Positions 1 through 7,802 of a DNA stretch of 43,762 nucleotides are shown one piece after another. A program made the translations under genes and the position numbers. The first letter of the stretch is position 1, and each line of letters starts with the position of its first letter. Under the pieces are notes generated by a model. The model was not told where the DNA came from and did no database searches. It worked only from the letters and a program-made list of their open reading frames with translations. The stretch comes from Lentzea sp. NBRC 105346 (lineage in GTDB: Bacteria > Actinomycetota > Actinomycetes > Mycobacteriales > Pseudonocardiaceae): contig NZ_BSTQ01000031.1 in assembly GCF_030269605.1 (NCBI RefSeq), positions 1-43,762 on the forward strand. Reading direction: 5' to 3'.

Positions 1-70
1 GCCCTGCCGCATCCGAGACCCCAGGTCAAGCACGCTTTTCGCTTGACCTGGGGTCTCGGATGCGGCTGCC
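1..70. repeat. Long palindrome, left copy of window-end repeat
   Basis: A perfect inverted repeat with 26-bp arms at 6-31 and 41-66 around a 9-nt loop (32-40, ACGCTTTTC). The same 70 bp recurs at 43693-43762 with one base changed. The arm length and small loop would give a very stable hairpin, suitable as a bidirectional terminator or a REP-like dispersed palindrome. No gene ends inside the window next to it, so which gene it might terminate is unknown. Confidence 0.9.
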
Positions 71-75
71 TCAGG

Positions 76-103
76 TGCGATGCGACGGGAGGGGCCCACC
101 ACC
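76..103. repeat. 28-bp inverted partner of 43659-43686
   Basis: This 28-bp stretch just inside the left palindrome is the exact reverse complement of 43659-43686, just inside the right palindrome. The repeat family therefore extends beyond the hairpin. The two copies of this outer part point in opposite directions, while the hairpin itself is symmetric. Confidence 0.85.
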
Positions 104-503
104 CCAACGCAACCCACTACGAAACGACACCACCCAAGGGCCCCTCTTTGAGCTGAGCCGGGGTCCGGGGCGGAGCCCCGAGCAGGAAAACGCGACCACG
201 CACGAAACCGGCAGGCGGCGCCGAGGGGCGGAGGCAGGAGGAGCGCGGCGAGAGGCGAGAGGCGAGAGGCCGACAAGGGCCAGCCAAGGGTCCCCCCGCG
301 CGAAGCACCCCTTGCGAATATCCAAGCACGCCCCACCGACAAGATCGGAACAGCCGATCGAAGGCGACAAGATCGGAACAGCGGGCCGAAGGCGCCAGGA
401 TCGGAACAGCGAACCGAAGGACGGCGGAAGCCGGAGACCGCAAACCCACCCGAGGAACACCTACACCCGAACGGCCCACAAGAGACGAACTACAGTGACC
501 CCC
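104..503. repeat. Non-coding repeat-rich stretch with tandem repeats
   Basis: About 400 bp without a convincing gene. It contains three copies of the heptamer GAGAGGC (250-270). It also has three consecutive 28-bp units (341-368, 369-396, 397-424) that share the core GATCGGAACAGC followed four bases later by CGAAGG and diverge between the cores. Open frames cross the region but lack protein-like composition. The end of this stretch would hold the promoter of the membrane gene beginning near 495-504; no promoter is recognisable. Confidence 0.7.
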
Positions 504-926
504 ATGCGGCCGTGGTTCACCAGAGCACTGTGGATGGGACTCCTCCACGGAGCAGTCCAGACCGGAGTAGCAGCGGTCAGCGTCCGCAGCCCGGAAGCCA
601 CCAGCATCCGCCCCATAGCGATCGGCCTACTGATCATCGCCGCCCTCCTCTGGGGCACAGTCGACGGCTACCGCCAACTCCCGGACCGCGGCATGCAGTG
701 GTTCATAGCCGCCCTGATCGCCGGCCCCTTCGCCGGCGCCCTAGGAGTAATCGGCGCAGCACTGCTGGTAGACCAGACGGGCCAGGAAGCCCTATGGGTA
801 GCCCTGACGGGCGGAGCAGCCTTCACCGCCCTACTAATCCTCGCCCCAGCCGCAATCGGCCTGGTAGCAGGCAACGCCCTACCAGACGATCAACGCCGAG
901 ACGTCAAATCCCCACGCCGCTCATAG
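504..926 (+). CDS. Small four-helix membrane protein, B-4DMT-like
   Basis: A 140-residue, very hydrophobic protein with four predicted membrane helices at roughly residues 8-28, 36-54, 65-90 and 96-122, and a short basic hydrophilic tail. Length, N-terminus (MRPWF..GLLHGA) and four-helix layout resemble the actinobacterial B-4DMT family, named as putative transporters; no substrate can be read from the sequence. A GTG at 495, in the same frame, is an alternative start that adds three residues and has a weak purine-rich stretch upstream. The open frame continues to 60, but that extension is repeat DNA with no membrane-protein character. The 3' end overlaps the convergent lipoprotein gene by 37 bp. 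Confidence 0.65.
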   Translation: MRPWFTRALWMGLLHGAVQTGVAAVSVRSPEATSIRPIAIGLLIIAALLWGTVDGYRQLPDRGMQWFIAALIAGPFAGALGVIGAALLVDQTGQEALWVALTGGAAFTALLILAPAAIGLVAGNALPDDQRRDVKSPRRS

Positions 927-2356
927 CGATCCCACTCCGCCGAGGACACCGGCACGGGAGTGGACGAGTTCAAAGCAGCGACTTCAGCAGAAACCACCCA
1001 GAGCTTCCCGTCGAGCACCAACCCGACCTGCCCATCAGGCCCCTGCACAGCCTGAACCCCAGCAGGCACCCGAGCCATAACAGGCAAGGAATCCGCAACA
1101 GGCGGCCGATCCCCCAACACCCCGCGGGCGAACTTCTCGGCGACGGACCGCCGCTCGAACCGAACAACCTTGCCACCAAGGACAAGATCAACAGTCCGCT
1201 CAGGCGAAGGCATGGCAAGCCCGTCCAACGCCGAAGCCGAGTCGAGCGACGTACACCCCTGCATCCCCACAGCATCCAGCCCGAAGTGGCTAATGCCCGT
1301 GGGCGCCCCAGCAGCCCCGATAGCGGTAGCGCGGAGAACGTCAAGAGACACCCGGCCGCAAGGATCCCCAGCGTCCAACGCGGCATGCCCTGACCCGGTA
1401 CGCACCAGTCCAGGCCCTTCCCGCCACACCCCGGGAATCAGCACCGGCTCGTACGGGTGGCGGGTGAAGTCTTTGTCCCAGAAGGTGACAGTGGTCCCGG
1501 CGTCCGTCTCGTGAGCGATGGCGAACGCGTTGGCCGCGTCGATCCACATCCAGTCCGCGCTGAACGCCTCCACCACGGACCGGGTACGCGGCCCGTTGGC
1601 CTTGGCGGCCACAAACCCGGTCTCCCCCAACATCTGCAGGCTCTCCGTGAAAACAGCATTCCGAGCCCGCAACACGAACTGGCCGGCACCGTTGGGAGCG
1701 GCCCCACGCCCGGTGGTGTCGGTGAACATCAGGTAGAACCAGCCGTCCACGAACACCACCGACGGCTGCCCGGCGCCGTAGGTGTTGTCGCGGGTCGTGT
1801 CGTAGGACGGCCCGACGATGGGCGTGCCGTTGTTCAGACGCGTCCACGAGACGCCGTCGGGGCTGCTCGCGACACCGATCGCGTTGCCGTGCGCGTGATC
1901 GCCCGCCGCGCCCGTGTAGTACAGGTAGTACTGGTCGTGCACCTTCAGCACGGACGGGTCGCACACGTGCATCCCGTCGAACCCGCCGGGAGCCCCGGTG
2001 AACACGGCGCTGGCGCCACCGAACGGCCCGTCGAACGTGGGCCCCTCGCTGAGCAGGATGTCGTCGCCCGGAGGCCCGGCGAACTGGAGCTGGCTGCACC
2101 ACCAGGTGCGGATGCGGCCGCCGTCGGCGAGCACCGCGGGCGCGTAGTTGTACGGCGCATTGGCGCCGCCCTCCACCACGGTCCCGCCGCTCTGGCGCCC
2201 CTTGTCCAGGGCCAGCTTCAGCGTCTTCGGCGGAGCCGGCGGTTCGGACGTCGTGGCGGCCGTGGAACTGGGCCGGGAAGGGACACCGACCGAGCCGTCG
2301 GCCTCGCTGCACCCCGTCAGCACACCGGCGAGCATCACCACAACGAGGAACCGCAT
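890..2356 (-). CDS. Secreted lipoprotein with glycosidase-like beta-propeller
   Basis: A 488-residue protein starting with a lipoprotein signal ending LTGC (Cys16), then a Ser/Thr/Pro-rich linker to about residue 45. The rest looks like a five-bladed propeller of the GH43/GH32-type fold. Blade-like strands repeat, for example CDPSVLKVHDQYYLYYTG at 132-149 and GQPSVVFVDGWFYLMFTDT near 196-214, with SSPDGVSW at 164-171. Such domains bind or hydrolyse sugars; I cannot assign catalytic acids, so activity is open. It lies 9 bp after the VOC gene and may be read with the aro operon. The last 37 bp overlap the convergent membrane-protein gene. Confidence 0.7.
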   Translation of the reverse strand: MRFLVVVMLAGVLTGCSEADGSVGVPSRPSSTAATTSEPPAPPKTLKLALDKGRQSGGTVVEGGANAPYNYAPAVLADGGRIRTWWCSQLQFAGPPGDDILLSEGPTFDGPFGGASAVFTGAPGGFDGMHVCDPSVLKVHDQYYLYYTGAAGDHAHGNAIGVASSPDGVSWTRLNNGTPIVGPSYDTTRDNTYGAGQPSVVFVDGWFYLMFTDTTGRGAAPNGAGQFVLRARNAVFTESLQMLGETGFVAAKANGPRTRSVVEAFSADWMWIDAANAFAIAHETDAGTTVTFWDKDFTRHPYEPVLIPGVWREGPGLVRTGSGHAALDAGDPCGRVSLDVLRATAIGAAGAPTGISHFGLDAVGMQGCTSLDSASALDGLAMPSPERTVDLVLGGKVVRFERRSVAEKFARGVLGDRPPVADSLPVMARVPAGVQAVQGPDGQVGLVLDGKLWVVSAEVAALNSSTPVPVSSAEWDRYERRGDLTSRR

Positions 2357-2365
2357 TCCACCACT

Positions 2366-2770
2366 CTAGTGATCAACTCGCCCGTTCGGGTGAGCTGCGA
2401 CCAACTCGACCTCGAACCCGTCCGAGTTTTCCAGGTACGCGGCGTAGTGATCATCGCCACCGGCGTACGGATGGCGGTCCAGGAACATCAGCGTCCAGCC
2501 ATGCTCCAGCGAGGACGCGACGAGGGCGTCAACGTCCGAACGGGACCCGGCGTGCAGGGCGAGGTGGTTCAGCCCGGCCCGCAGCCGATCGTGCCCGCCG
2601 GTCAGCGCGGGCGACTGCTCGACCACGATGTAGGTCGGTCCGAGCTTCCAGCTCACCCCTGCTGACCAACGCTGATACTCGGTCCAGCCCAGCGACGAGA
2701 GCAACCAGCCGAGCGAGGCCTCCGCTCGTTCCAGCGAAGGCACCCACAGCTCGACGTGGTGCAGCGTCAT
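2366..2770 (-). CDS. VOC-family (glyoxalase-like) protein
   Basis: A 134-residue single-domain vicinal-oxygen-chelate protein. It has the paired beta-alpha-beta-beta-beta layout: HHVELWVPS at the start, LNHLALHAGSRSDVDALV in the middle and YLENSDGFEVELVA at the end, with His and Glu at the usual metal-ligand positions. The substrate is unknown; family members include glyoxalases, dioxygenases and antibiotic-binding proteins. The start chosen is the ATG whose ATGA overlaps the aroQ stop by 4 bp, matching every other junction in this operon; an upstream in-frame ATG at 2788 would overlap aroQ by 22 bp. Its place as last gene of a shikimate operon gives no clear functional link. Confidence 0.75.
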   Translation of the reverse strand: MTLHHVELWVPSLERAEASLGWLLSSLGWTEYQRWSAGVSWKLGPTYIVVEQSPALTGGHDRLRAGLNHLALHAGSRSDVDALVASSLEHGWTLMFLDRHPYAGGDDHYAAYLENSDGFEVELVAAHPNGRVDH

Positions 2771-3195
2771 CGGTTGCGGGAGATCCACTGCAGCGCCAGG
2801 ACGTACCCGTCGACCCCGAGCCCGACGATCACGCCGGACGCCACCGCCGAGATCAGGCTGTGCTGCCGGAACTCCTCACGCTTGTGGACGTTCGAGATGT
2901 GCACCTCGACGAGCGGCGCGGTGAGCTGCGAGCACGCGTCGCGCACGGCCACCGAGTAGTGCGTCCACGCGGCGCCGTTCAGCACGACCGGGATCGCGTT
3001 GTCCGCGGCCTCGTGCAGCCACGTGACCATCTCGCCCTCGAAGTCCGTCTGCCGGACCTCCACGTCCAGACCGAGCTCCTTGCCCGACCTGACACACAGT
3101 TCGACGAGGTCGGCGTGCGTCGTGGAGCCGTAGATCTCCGGCTCGCGCATGCCGAGGCGGCCGAGGTTCGGGCCGTTCAGGACGAGCACCTTCAC
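2767..3195 (-). CDS. aroQ: 3-dehydroquinate dehydratase, type II
   Basis: Converts 3-dehydroquinate to 3-dehydroshikimate, the third shikimate-pathway step. The 142-residue length is that of the small dodecameric type II enzymes. Signatures are present in order: LNGPNLGRLGMREPEIYG at 6-23 with the catalytic Tyr22, the mobile-loop arginine region before it, LNGAAWTHYS around 72-81 with the substrate-binding Asn73, and VEVHISN at 97-102 with the catalytic His99. The start is a GTG that overlaps the aroB stop (GTGA); longer open frames upstream are a shadow of aroB. It is the fourth gene of the aroC-K-B-Q operon and probably translationally coupled to aroB. Confidence 0.95.
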   Translation of the reverse strand: MKVLVLNGPNLGRLGMREPEIYGSTTHADLVELCVRSGKELGLDVEVRQTDFEGEMVTWLHEAADNAIPVVLNGAAWTHYSVAVRDACSQLTAPLVEVHISNVHKREEFRQHSLISAVASGVIVGLGVDGYVLALQWISRNR

Positions 3196-4301
3196 AGCAG
3201 CACGCTCCCGGTTCCCTTGGTGTCCTCGGCGGCGACGGCGGAGTACGCGGCGGCGATCAGCGACGGGTCGGGGCCTTCGAGCCGGCCCGGCTTGGCGAGC
3301 CCGTCGAGCACGACGAACCGCAGCACCCCGGACTTGTTCTTCTTGTCGACCTTCATGCCCTCCATCAGCTGCGGGAGGGCGTCCGGGTCGTACGAAGTCG
3401 GCAGGCCGAGCAGCTTCAGCACCGACCTGTGCCGGTCCGCGGTCTCGTCGTCGAGCCGCCCGGCCGCGCGCGCCAACTCCGCGGCGAACACCAGGCCGAC
3501 GCTGATCGCCGCGCCGTGCCGCCACCGGTACCGCTCACGCCGCTCGATCGCGTGGCCGAGCGTGTGGCCGTAGTTGAGGATCTCGCGCAGCGACGATTCC
3601 TTCAGGTCGGCCGCGACCACGTCGGCCTTGATCTGGATCTTGCGCCGGACCAGCTCGGCGAGCACGTCGCCGGTCGGGTCCAACGCCTTCTCCGGATCGG
3701 CCTCGATCAGGTCGAGGATCACCGGGTCGGCGATGAAACCGCCCTTGACGATCTCCGCCATGCCGGCGACGAGCTCGTTGCGCGGCAACGTCTCCAGCGT
3801 CGCGAGGTCGACGAACACCGCGTCCGGCTCGTAGAACGTGCCGACCAGGTTCTTGCCCGCGTCGGTGTTGATGCCGGTCTTGCCGCCGACCGCCGCGTCG
3901 ACCATGCCGAGCAGCGTCGTCGGGACGTTCACCAGCCGCACGCCGCGCATCCAGGTGGACGCGACGAACCCGGCGAGGTCGGTCACCGCGCCGCCGCCGA
4001 GACCGACGACCACGTCCTGGCGGCCCAGGCCGATGCGCCCGAACACGTCCCAGCAGAACCCGGCGACCGCGAGGTCCTTGCCGTCCTCGGCGTCCGGGAT
4101 CTCCACGCGGTGCGCGTCCACGCCGGCCGCGATGAGCTCGTCGCGCACGGCGTCCGCGGTCGCGGTCAACGTCGGCGGGTGGACGATCGCCGCCTTCGCG
4201 GTGCCCTTGAGATGTTCGACGATGTCACCGAGCAGGCCACGCCCGACGACGACGTCGTACGGCTGCGCCGTCGCGACCCTGATGCGAACGGGCTCGGTCA
4301 T
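3192..4301 (-). CDS. aroB: 3-dehydroquinate synthase
   Basis: Cyclises DAHP to 3-dehydroquinate in an NAD- and divalent-metal-dependent reaction, the second shikimate step. The 369-residue protein has the NAD-binding GGGAVTD at 102-108, VPTTLLGMVDAAVGGKTGIN at 126-145, and the metal ligands Glu183 (in GMAEIVK), His246/His250 region (NYGHTLGH) and His262 (RHGAAIS). Length is typical. The ATG start overlaps the aroK stop by 4 bp (ATGA) and its stop overlaps the aroQ GTG start, so it sits inside a tightly coupled operon. Confidence 0.96.
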   Translation of the reverse strand: MTEPVRIRVATAQPYDVVVGRGLLGDIVEHLKGTAKAAIVHPPTLTATADAVRDELIAAGVDAHRVEIPDAEDGKDLAVAGFCWDVFGRIGLGRQDVVVGLGGGAVTDLAGFVASTWMRGVRLVNVPTTLLGMVDAAVGGKTGINTDAGKNLVGTFYEPDAVFVDLATLETLPRNELVAGMAEIVKGGFIADPVILDLIEADPEKALDPTGDVLAELVRRKIQIKADVVAADLKESSLREILNYGHTLGHAIERRERYRWRHGAAISVGLVFAAELARAAGRLDDETADRHRSVLKLLGLPTSYDPDALPQLMEGMKVDKKNKSGVLRFVVLDGLAKPGRLEGPDPSLIAAAYSAVAAEDTKGTGSVLL

Positions 4302-4801
4302 TCGACTCCCTTGATCACCGCGTCGGCCACCTGCTCCGGGTCGAGGTCGTCGGTCAGCACCTCGACCGTCGCGACCTCCCGGTACAGCGGCAGCCGCGCG
4401 TCGAGCAGCGCCTTGAACGTGGCCCGCGGGTTCACGCCGGTGAGCAGCGGCCGCGCGGACGACAGCCCGGTGCGCCGCACCCCCTCGGCCATGCCCACGT
4501 TGAGGAACACCACGGTGTGGCCCTTGAGGTTCTCGCGGGTGCGCGCGGACAGCACCGCGCCGCCGCCCAGCGCGAGCACGCCGTCGTGCTCGGTGAGCCC
4601 CTTCAGGACGGCTTCCTCTTCCATGGCACGGAAAACCGGCTCGCCGTCCTGCGTGAAGATGTCCGAGATCGGCTTGCCCGCGGACTCGACGATGTCCGCG
4701 TCGACGTCCCGGAAGGTCACGCCGAGCTTTGCCGCGAGCAGCTCGCCGACCGTCGTCTTACCGGCTCCGGGCGGCCCCAGAACCACGAGGCGAGGGCTCA
4801 C
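4298..4801 (-). CDS. aroK: Shikimate kinase
   Basis: Phosphorylates shikimate at the 3-hydroxyl using ATP. It is a 167-residue P-loop kinase with Walker A GPPGAGKT at 9-16, DVDADI as the Walker B/shikimate-binding Asp region, a conserved GGGAVL segment, and the lid region with RTGLSSARPLL. The start is the GTG that overlaps the aroC stop (GTGA). The open frame runs further upstream but that part is antisense-quality sequence inside aroC. It joins aroC and aroB by 4-bp overlaps on both sides. Confidence 0.95.
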   Translation of the reverse strand: MSPRLVVLGPPGAGKTTVGELLAAKLGVTFRDVDADIVESAGKPISDIFTQDGEPVFRAMEEEAVLKGLTEHDGVLALGGGAVLSARTRENLKGHTVVFLNVGMAEGVRRTGLSSARPLLTGVNPRATFKALLDARLPLYREVATVEVLTDDLDPEQVADAVIKGVE

Positions 4802-5994
4802 AGCCCCTCCCAACGGGCCTCGAGCGCCTTCAGGTACGCGTGGGCGTTGCGGCGCGTCTCGTCGAGCGAGTCGCCGCCGAACTTCTCCAGCGCGGCTTCC
4901 GCAAGCACAAGCGCCACAACGGATTCGAGCACCACGCCCGCGCGGGGCACGGCGCACACGTCCGAGCGCTGGTGGATCGCCGTGGCCGCCTCGCCAGTGC
5001 GAACGTCCACAGTGGCCAGTGCGCGCGGCACGGTCGAAATCGGCTTCATGGCAACACGAACACGCAGCGGCTCGCCGTTGGTGATGCCACCTTCGAGACC
5101 ACCCGCGCGGTTACTCCGACGCGTCACACCAACGGGCCCGCTGCCGCGGTCGATCTCGTCGTGCGCCTCGCTGCCCCAGCGCTCGGCGGTGGTGAACCCG
5201 TCGCCGATCTCGACGCCCTTCATCGCCTGCACGCCCATGCACGCGGCCGCGAGGCGGGCGTCGAGGCGGCGGTCCCAGTGCACGTGCGAGCCGAGGCCCG
5301 GCGGCAGGTTGTAGGCGACGACCTCGATGACGCCACCGACGGTGTCGCCCGCCTTCTGCACGGCCTCGACCTCGGCCATCATCGCCTTGGTGCCCTCGGG
5401 GTCGAAGCAGCGCACCGGGCTCTCGTCGACCGCGGCGAGGTCGTCCGGACCGGGGTGCACGGTCTCCGGGGACTTCGCCTTGCCGATCGACACGACGTGG
5501 CTGATCACCTCGACGCCGAGCAGCTGCCGCAGGAACTCCCGCGCGACGGTGCCGAGCGCGGTGCGGGCGGCGGTCTCGCGGGCGCTGGCGCGCTCCAGCA
5601 CGGGCCGTGCCTCGTCGAAGCCGAACTTCTGCATGCCGGGCAGGTCCGCGTGACCGGGCCGCGGCCGCGTGAGCGCCTCGTTGCGGCCGGTCGGCTTGAG
5701 CTCACCGGGGTCGACCGGGTCGGGCGACATCACCTTCTGCCACTTGGGCCACTCGGTGTTGCCGATGCGCACGGCGACGGGGCCGCCCTGCGTCCTCCCG
5801 TGCCGGACGCCGCCGAGGATCTCCAGCTCGTCGGACTCGAAGCTCATCCGCGGGCTGCGCCCGAACCCGAGCCTTCGGCGTTCGAGTTGGGTGTTCAGCA
5901 GCTCGGTCGTGACCTCGACCCCGGCGGGCATGCCCTCCAGCACGGCGACCAGGGCGGGCCCGTGTGACTCTCCAGCGGTAATCCAGCGCAGCAC
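4798..5994 (-). CDS. aroC: Chorismate synthase
   Basis: Makes chorismate from EPSP by 1,4-trans elimination with reduced FMN, the last common step to aromatic amino acids. The 398-residue protein has the three family signatures: GESHGPALVAVLEGMPAG near the N-terminus, the RPGHADLPG and RASARETAART segments in the middle, and the GLEGGITNGEPLRVRV region towards the C-terminus. The start is a GTG (LRWITAGESHG follows directly). It is the first gene of the aroC-aroK-aroB-aroQ-VOC operon. In many actinobacteria this operon lies close to aroE, mltG and alaS; here 8.4 kb of PTS and signalling genes separate them. Confidence 0.96.
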   Translation of the reverse strand: MLRWITAGESHGPALVAVLEGMPAGVEVTTELLNTQLERRRLGFGRSPRMSFESDELEILGGVRHGRTQGGPVAVRIGNTEWPKWQKVMSPDPVDPGELKPTGRNEALTRPRPGHADLPGMQKFGFDEARPVLERASARETAARTALGTVAREFLRQLLGVEVISHVVSIGKAKSPETVHPGPDDLAAVDESPVRCFDPEGTKAMMAEVEAVQKAGDTVGGVIEVVAYNLPPGLGSHVHWDRRLDARLAAACMGVQAMKGVEIGDGFTTAERWGSEAHDEIDRGSGPVGVTRRSNRAGGLEGGITNGEPLRVRVAMKPISTVPRALATVDVRTGEAATAIHQRSDVCAVPRAGVVLESVVALVLAEAALEKFGGDSLDETRRNAHAYLKALEARWEGL

Positions 5995-6044
5995 GGGCCC
6001 AATCCTTCCACAGCCCAGGTCCGGGCCCGTGTGCGCTGCAGGAA

Positions 6045-6175
6045 CTACCGTGACCAGTCGAACAGGACGTCGCCCGCCGCCACGTCCACCGAACCCGCCA
6101 GATCACCGAGCGCGTCCGCCGAAGCGTCCAACGCGATCACCCGGCAGGCACGGGATGCACATCCGCGCGAACCCG
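6045..6175 (-). pseudogene. Truncated duplicate of the PTS IIA gene 3' end
   Basis: This stretch repeats the last part of the neighbouring IIA gene (6240-6365) almost base for base. It encodes the same terminal residues from VIALDASADALGD to AAGDVLFDWSR followed by TAG. Differences are a few, mostly silent, substitutions. Similarity fades after the point matching ICPVIALD, with a short matching patch (GCGCGAACCCGGC) just beyond. An ATG at 6239 opens a 64-residue frame ending in this tail, but the upstream part has no IIA character and no phospho-histidine, so a working protein is unlikely. It lies between IIA and aroC, in the same orientation as both. Confidence 0.8.
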
Positions 6176-6239
6176 GCCGCCCCACCGGCACGAGGCCCAT
6201 GCCGCGCGCCACAGCACGCGACAAAGGGACCCCGAACAC

Positions 6240-6695
6240 CTACCTCGACCAGTCGAACAGGACGTCCCCCGCCGCCACGTCCACCGAACCCGCCAGATCA
6301 CCGAGCGCGTCCGCCGAAGCGTCCAGCGCGATCACCGGGCAGATGGGCGCGAACCCGGCGCCCTCGACCTCGGCGGGATCCCAAGTGACAACGGGCTGGC
6401 CCGCGCGCACGGTCTCGCCCTTCACCACGTGCAGGGTGAACCCCTCGCCCTTGCGCTTCACGGTGTCGATGCCGAGGTGCACCAGAACAGCGGCCCCGTC
6501 ACCCGTGGCGACGACGAACGCGTGCGGGTGCAGCGTCACGATCGTCCCGTCGACCGGGGAGACCACGTCGGCCTTCTCCCGGAGCGGCTCGACAGCGACA
6601 CCGGGCCCGACCATCGCCTGCGAGAAGACGGGGTCCGGCACCTCTGAGAGCGCGACCACCCGGCCCGCCACGGGGCTGCCGACGCGGAGGCTCAC
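6240..6695 (-). CDS. crr: PTS system glucose/GlcNAc-type EIIA component
   Basis: Cytoplasmic phospho-carrier of the phosphotransferase system: it takes phosphate from HPr and passes it to EIIB. The 151-residue single domain has the EIIA-Glc fold markers: SPVAGRVV at the N-terminus, the helper His58 in LHPHAF, and the phosphorylated His73 in VHLGIDTV. It starts with GTG overlapping the EIIB stop (GTGA) and ends with TAG. Its closeness to a DasR-type regulator and dre operator points to N-acetylglucosamine or glucosamine uptake. The 3' end is duplicated just downstream at 6045-6175. Confidence 0.92.
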   Translation of the reverse strand: MSLRVGSPVAGRVVALSEVPDPVFSQAMVGPGVAVEPLREKADVVSPVDGTIVTLHPHAFVVATGDGAAVLVHLGIDTVKRKGEGFTLHVVKGETVRAGQPVVTWDPAEVEGAGFAPICPVIALDASADALGDLAGSVDVAAGDVLFDWSR

Positions 6696-6928
6696 AGGAG
6701 GTCCTCGATGTCGGACGCGATCGTGTCCGCCTCCGGGCCGACGACGACCTGGACGACGTTGCCCGAACGCATGACTCCGTGCGCTCCCAGCGCTTTCAGC
6801 GCCTTCTCGTCGACGACGGAACCGTCCTCCAGCTCACACCGCAGGCGGGTGATGCAGGGCTCGATCTCAACGATGTTCGATGCACCGCCAAGTGCGTCAA
6901 TGATCTTCTGAGCTTTGTCGTCGGCCAC
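6692..6928 (-). CDS. PTS system EIIB component, GlcNAc/glucose family
   Basis: A free-standing 78-residue EIIB domain that transfers phosphate from EIIA to the sugar bound in EIIC. The phospho-cysteine is Cys25 in EPCITRLRC, the diagnostic EIIB-Glc motif, and the C-terminal VVGPEADTIASDIEDLL is typical. The GTG start at 6928 is chosen because a GAGAGG ribosome-binding site lies about 8 bases upstream and the EIIB domain begins right there; the longer frame is not protein-like. It is the first gene of a two-gene unit with EIIA, divergent from the GntR regulator, with the dre operator in between. Confidence 0.9.
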   Translation of the reverse strand: MADDKAQKIIDALGGASNIVEIEPCITRLRCELEDGSVVDEKALKALGAHGVMRSGNVVQVVVGPEADTIASDIEDLL

Positions 6929-6997
6929 CTGACGTACCTCTCGTTCCCGTAACAGCGGTTGACACCCGCGATGTGCGGGGAGCATTCTCCCGCACCA

Positions 6998-7013
6998 ACT
7001 GGTCTAGACCGGA
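6998..7013. promoter_or_regulatory. dre operator for a DasR-type regulator
   Basis: The 16-bp ACTGGTCTAGACCGGA contains the palindrome GGTCTAGACC and matches the known DasR-responsive element (ACTGGTCTAGACCACT-type). It lies in the 112-bp gap between the divergent EIIB and GntR starts, so one bound dimer could control both transcripts. In streptomycetes DasR leaves such sites when glucosamine-6-phosphate accumulates; that mechanism is inferred here. Confidence 0.85.
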
Positions 7014-7040
7014 AAGTACCACTGAGGCGGTGATGGACGG

Positions 7041-7802
7041 ATGAGCGAGATCGTGGACGGGCCGAAGCCCAAGCACGCGCAACTCCGCGAGATCCTGCGC
7101 CGCCTCGCCGAGGACGAGCTCGCTCCCGGCTCACCCATCCCGTCCGAGCGGGACCTGGCCGAGCGGTACGGCGTCAGCCGCATCACCGTGCGCGCCGCGG
7201 TCGGGCAGCTGGTGAGTGAAGGACTCCTGACCAGGGCAAAGGGGCGTGGCACCTTCACCGCGAGGCGGAGGCTCGACGCCCAGCTGTACCTCGAGTCGTT
7301 CACGGACGACATGGTGCACCGGGGACTCACCCCGAGCACAGACCTGCTCAGCTGCGAACGCGCGGTGCCGGGCACGGCAGCGGCGGCCGCACTGGATCTG
7401 GGTCCGCAGGAACCCGCCTTCCGCGTCATGCGGCTGCGGCGGGCCGACGGCGTGCCCCTGGCCGTCGAACGGGGCTGGTACAGCCCCCGTGAGCTGCCCG
7501 ATCTCGACCGGCACGACCTCGGGCGGTCGCTGTACTCGCTGATCGCCGAGAAGTACGGCGTGCAGCTGGACCATGCGCACCAAACCCTCTGGGCGGAGTC
7601 CGCCGACCCGGAGACCGCGAAGCTGCTCGAGATCCGCAAGGGCAGCCCGCTCCTCGTCTTCCGCCGCGTCGCCAGCACCGCTGGCCGGCCGGTCGAGGAC
7701 ATGACTTCCTGGTACCGGGGCGATCTCTACCAGGTGACCATGCAGCTGGACCGGACCGTCCCGGGATCCGGCCCTTACTCCGCCAAGGGAGGTACCCGAT
7801 GA
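7041..7802 (+). CDS. dasR: GntR/HutC-family regulator, DasR-like
   Basis: A 253-residue transcription factor with an N-terminal winged helix (IPSERDLAERYGVSRITVR around residues 34-53, then LLTRAKGRGTF) and a C-terminal UTRA effector domain from about 90 to 240. Length, sequence style and the dre site upstream point to the DasR/NagR subgroup, which senses phosphorylated amino sugars. It probably represses itself, EIIC/HPr and the divergent EIIB/EIIA genes. Its stop overlaps the EIIC start by 4 bp (ATGA), so regulator and permease are co-translated. The gene symbol is by analogy with the Streptomyces protein. Confidence 0.85.
   Translation: MSEIVDGPKPKHAQLREILRRLAEDELAPGSPIPSERDLAERYGVSRITVRAAVGQLVSEGLLTRAKGRGTFTARRRLDAQLYLESFTDDMVHRGLTPSTDLLSCERAVPGTAAAAALDLGPQEPAFRVMRLRRADGVPLAVERGWYSPRELPDLDRHDLGRSLYSLIAEKYGVQLDHAHQTLWAESADPETAKLLEIRKGSPLLVFRRVASTAGRPVEDMTSWYRGDLYQVTMQLDRTVPGSGPYSAKGGTR

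Noticed and set aside
341..424. CRISPR array
   Set aside because: Units are directly adjacent with no uniform spacers, only three copies, and no cas genes are present.
71..548. Minus-strand genes at the left end
   Set aside because: Frames are repeat-derived, Ser/Arg/Pro-rich, and overlap each other with no sign of a real protein.
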